64,000 nucleotides of DNA from GAS368 sp965227745 (GTDB lineage: Bacteria > Verrucomicrobiota > Verrucomicrobiia > Opitutales > Opitutaceae): assembly GCA_965227745.1 (NCBI GenBank), contig OZ245769.1, positions 4,092,001 through 4,156,000 on the forward strand, written 5' to 3'. Each line of letters opens with the position of its first letter. Positions within the stretch are counted from its first letter, which is position 1. A model generated the notes under the pieces. The model was given only the letters and a program-made list of their open reading frames with translations. It ran no database searches and was not told the origin of the DNA. Of this stretch, positions 62,335 through 64,000 are shown in pieces. A program made the position numbers and the translations under genes.

Positions 62335-63201
62335 ATGCGCGCTATCTGGAAAGGCTCCATCAGCTTCGGTCTCGTTAGCATCCCCGTCGCGCTCCAAAAC
62401 GCGACCCGCACCGAGGAGCTAAAATTCCGGCTGCTGCGGTCGAAAGATATGAGCCCGGTGAACTACAAGCGCGTCGCGGCCGTCGACGGCAAGGAGGTCC
62501 CTTGGGATCAAATCGTGAAGGGCTACGAGTACGAGAAGGGGAAATTCGTCGTGCTAAAAGACGAGGATTTCCGCCGCGTCGATCTCGAGGCGACCGACAC
62601 CATCGACATCGTCGATTTCGTCGATCTCGCGCAGATCAACCCGATGTATTTCCACCGTCCCTACTACCTCGAAGCGCAAAAGGGCGGCTCGAGCACATAC
62701 GCGCTTCTGCGCGATGTCCTCGCCGACACCAATAAAGCCGGCATCGCCAAAGTCGTTATCCGCACCCGTCAGCATCTCGCGGCGGTCAAAGCCAATGGCT
62801 CGCTGCTCGTGCTGGAGCTGATGCATTTCGCCGACGAGTTGATCCCCGCCGACTCTGTACACCTGCCCGCCGGCGGCAAGACGATCGGCAAACGCGAACT
62901 CGAGATGGCCAAGACGCTGGTGAAGCAGATGACCGAGGACTGGGATCCGAATCGCTACACCGACGAGTATAAGTCCGCGCTGATGAAGCTGATCGACCGC
63001 AAGGTCGAGGCTGGCGGCAAGCAAATCCCCGGCACCCCAAAGCACGAGAAACACGCCACCAACGTCATCGATCTCGCCGCCGTCCTGCAGCAGAGCCTCA
63101 TGGAGGCATCTGGCAGCGCGCCGAAGAAAACCAAAGCCGCAGCAAAGGGTGCGAAGTCCAAAGCCAAGCCCGCCGCGAAAACGAAACGTAAGGCCGCCTG
63201 A
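62335..63201 (+). CDS. ku: Ku homolog for non-homologous end joining
   Basis: A 288-residue bacterial Ku: MRAIWKGSISFGLVSIPV, the ring region PMYFHRPYYLEAQKG, and the C-terminal KSALMKLIDRKVEAG. The Lys/Ala-rich tail is common and assists DNA and LigD binding. It lies between the two separated LigD modules, the usual NHEJ context. Confidence 0.97.
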   Translation: MRAIWKGSISFGLVSIPVALQNATRTEELKFRLLRSKDMSPVNYKRVAAVDGKEVPWDQIVKGYEYEKGKFVVLKDEDFRRVDLEATDTIDIVDFVDLAQINPMYFHRPYYLEAQKGGSSTYALLRDVLADTNKAGIAKVVIRTRQHLAAVKANGSLLVLELMHFADELIPADSVHLPAGGKTIGKRELEMAKTLVKQMTEDWDPNRYTDEYKSALMKLIDRKVEAGGKQIPGTPKHEKHATNVIDLAAVLQQSLMEASGSAPKKTKAAAKGAKSKAKPAAKTKRKAA

Positions 63202-63282
63202 GGTAGGAGCCTGCTTGCAGGCGATGGACTACGACGCACCGCCTCACCTGACAATCCATCGCCTGCAAGCAGGCTCCTACCT
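63201..63282. repeat. REP-like paired inverted repeat between ku and ligD
   Basis: Two perfect 28-bp inverted arms (63201-63228 and 63255-63282), each containing GCCTGCTTGCAGGC, which is itself a hairpin. Same family as 20313-20420. The first base is the last base of the ku stop. Confidence 0.78.
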
Positions 63283-63303
63283 TTCAAGCCCACGCAGTTC
63301 CCC

Positions 63304-64000
63304 ATGCCCGCGAAAAAGAAAACCACCCGCGCCGCGAAGCCCCGCGAAGTGAAGTTCTCCAATTTGGAGAAGGTCTTTTTCCCCAAGCCTGGTTTCAGCA
63401 AGGGCCAGATGATCGAGTACTATCTCAAGGTCGCGCCGTATCTCCTGCCGCACCTGCGTAACCGGCCCGTGACTACGATTCGTTTTACGGACGGCATTAC
63501 GGGCGAGCGATTTTACGAGAAAAACGCACCGCACTTCCGCCCTGAGTGGATCAAGACTTTCGGCGTGCCGCGCCGCCATCACGAGGGCGAGATCAACTAC
63601 CTTCTCATCAACGACGCCGAGACCCTCGCGTGGTGCGCCAATCTGGCCGCGCTGGAGTTGCATCCCTTTCTCCACCGCGTGCCGAAGATCGACCAGCCCA
63701 CCCACGTCGTCTTCGACCTCGACCCCGGCGAGGGCGCTGACCTGCTCGATTGCATCGACGTCGCGTTTCTCATCAAGGGGATCATGGACGAGCTGAAACT
63801 CAAAATCTTCGCCAAGGTCTCCGGCTCAAAAGGCCTGCAACTCCACCTCCCGCTCAACACCGCGACCACCTACGACGCCACCTCCGCCTTCGCGAAAGGC
63901 GTGGCCGAACTACTCGCGCAGCAGGAGCCGAAGCGCGTCGTAAGCGCGATGCCGAAAGAACTGCGCCGCCATCGCGTGCTCATCGACTGGAGCCAGAATT
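63304..64000 (+). CDS. ligD: LigD primase-polymerase domain protein, N-terminal part (runs off window edge)
   Basis: Open for 232 codons to the edge. Landmarks of the LigD polymerase: SNLEKVFFPKPGFSKGQMIEYY, RPVTTIRFTDGI, HVVFDLDPGEGAD with the metal-binding DLD pair, and KVSGSKGLQLHLPL. It fills gaps with dNTPs or rNTPs at broken ends. Third gene of the split ligase-Ku-polymerase set. Confidence 0.93.
   Translation, partial: MPAKKKTTRAAKPREVKFSNLEKVFFPKPGFSKGQMIEYYLKVAPYLLPHLRNRPVTTIRFTDGITGERFYEKNAPHFRPEWIKTFGVPRRHHEGEINYLLINDAETLAWCANLAALELHPFLHRVPKIDQPTHVVFDLDPGEGADLLDCIDVAFLIKGIMDELKLKIFAKVSGSKGLQLHLPLNTATTYDATSAFAKGVAELLAQQEPKRVVSAMPKELRRHRVLIDWSQN

Noticed and set aside
20313..63282. 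CRISPR array interpretation of the repeated hairpin units
   Set aside because: The repeats occur as isolated inverted pairs thousands of bases apart, without regular direct repeats or spacers, and no cas1/cas2 genes are present. The Cas4-like nuclease belongs to the Argonaute operon.

Overview
The window is GC-rich, with dense genes and the gene content of the PVC group. It carries a PVC-type membrane-bound dehydrogenase with a CxxCH haem site, a giant delta-60-repeat protein, and a C-terminal surface domain shared by two exported proteins. Together these suggest a Verrucomicrobiota member, most likely of the Opitutaceae type. This is inference from family content; no 16S rRNA lies in the window.

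The window has two parts. Positions 1 to about 18,960 form a defence-rich accessory island ending at a tRNA-Glu(UUC) gene (18962-19038, minus strand), whose 3' end faces the island, the usual geometry for tRNA-anchored integration. From the left the island holds: (i) a Wadjet/MksBEFG-like condensin system on the minus strand (JetA 3819-5042, JetB 3229-3822, JetC 446-3232, and the N-terminus of JetD running off the edge at 1-453), with ATGA or similar overlaps throughout; (ii) a DUF2188 gene and a complete bacterial ubiquitin-like conjugation operon (three-domain multiubiquitin, E2, JAMM peptidase, E1); (iii) divergently, a tight six-gene plus-strand operon encoding a sigma-factor-like protein, a 111-aa unknown, a Cas4/AddB-like PD-(D/E)XK Fe-S nuclease, a long prokaryotic Argonaute with a D-E-D-N-like PIWI tetrad, a 137-aa unknown and an HExxH metalloprotease; (iv) a convergent HEPN-motif gene; (v) plasmid/ICE-like cargo (DUF932, a 64-aa coil, RadC) with long structured leaders; (vi) a single-gene SEFIR/TIR effector. 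The Argonaute operon, read together with the ubiquitin-like operon it diverges from, is the best candidate here for an undescribed system.

Positions 19,040 to 64,000 look like ordinary chromosome: purC, an S51 peptidase, cinA facing uvrC, an STT3-like GT-C membrane glycosyltransferase with a TPR-like tail, a sialate O-acetylesterase, the 2020-aa delta-60 protein, a DUF4139 protein, iolB, the PVC dehydrogenase, a thioredoxin-TPR protein, dsbD, a frameshifted VasI/TagO-like gene, a lone CheB domain, a phytase-like esterase, an RND efflux pair under a LysR regulator with two matching candidate operators, and a stress/DNA-repair run (TspO, SDR, MscS, low-affinity iron permease, DUF72, PfpI, LigD-type ligase, Ku, LigD polymerase). 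The last three form a split NHEJ set.

Intergenic regions carry REP-like paired hairpins (20313-20420, 24498-24573, 63201-63282), factor-independent terminators, and a recurring motif family ending in GTGGTTAA. Several very long antisense frames (up to 1762 codons) are composition artefacts opposite real genes.
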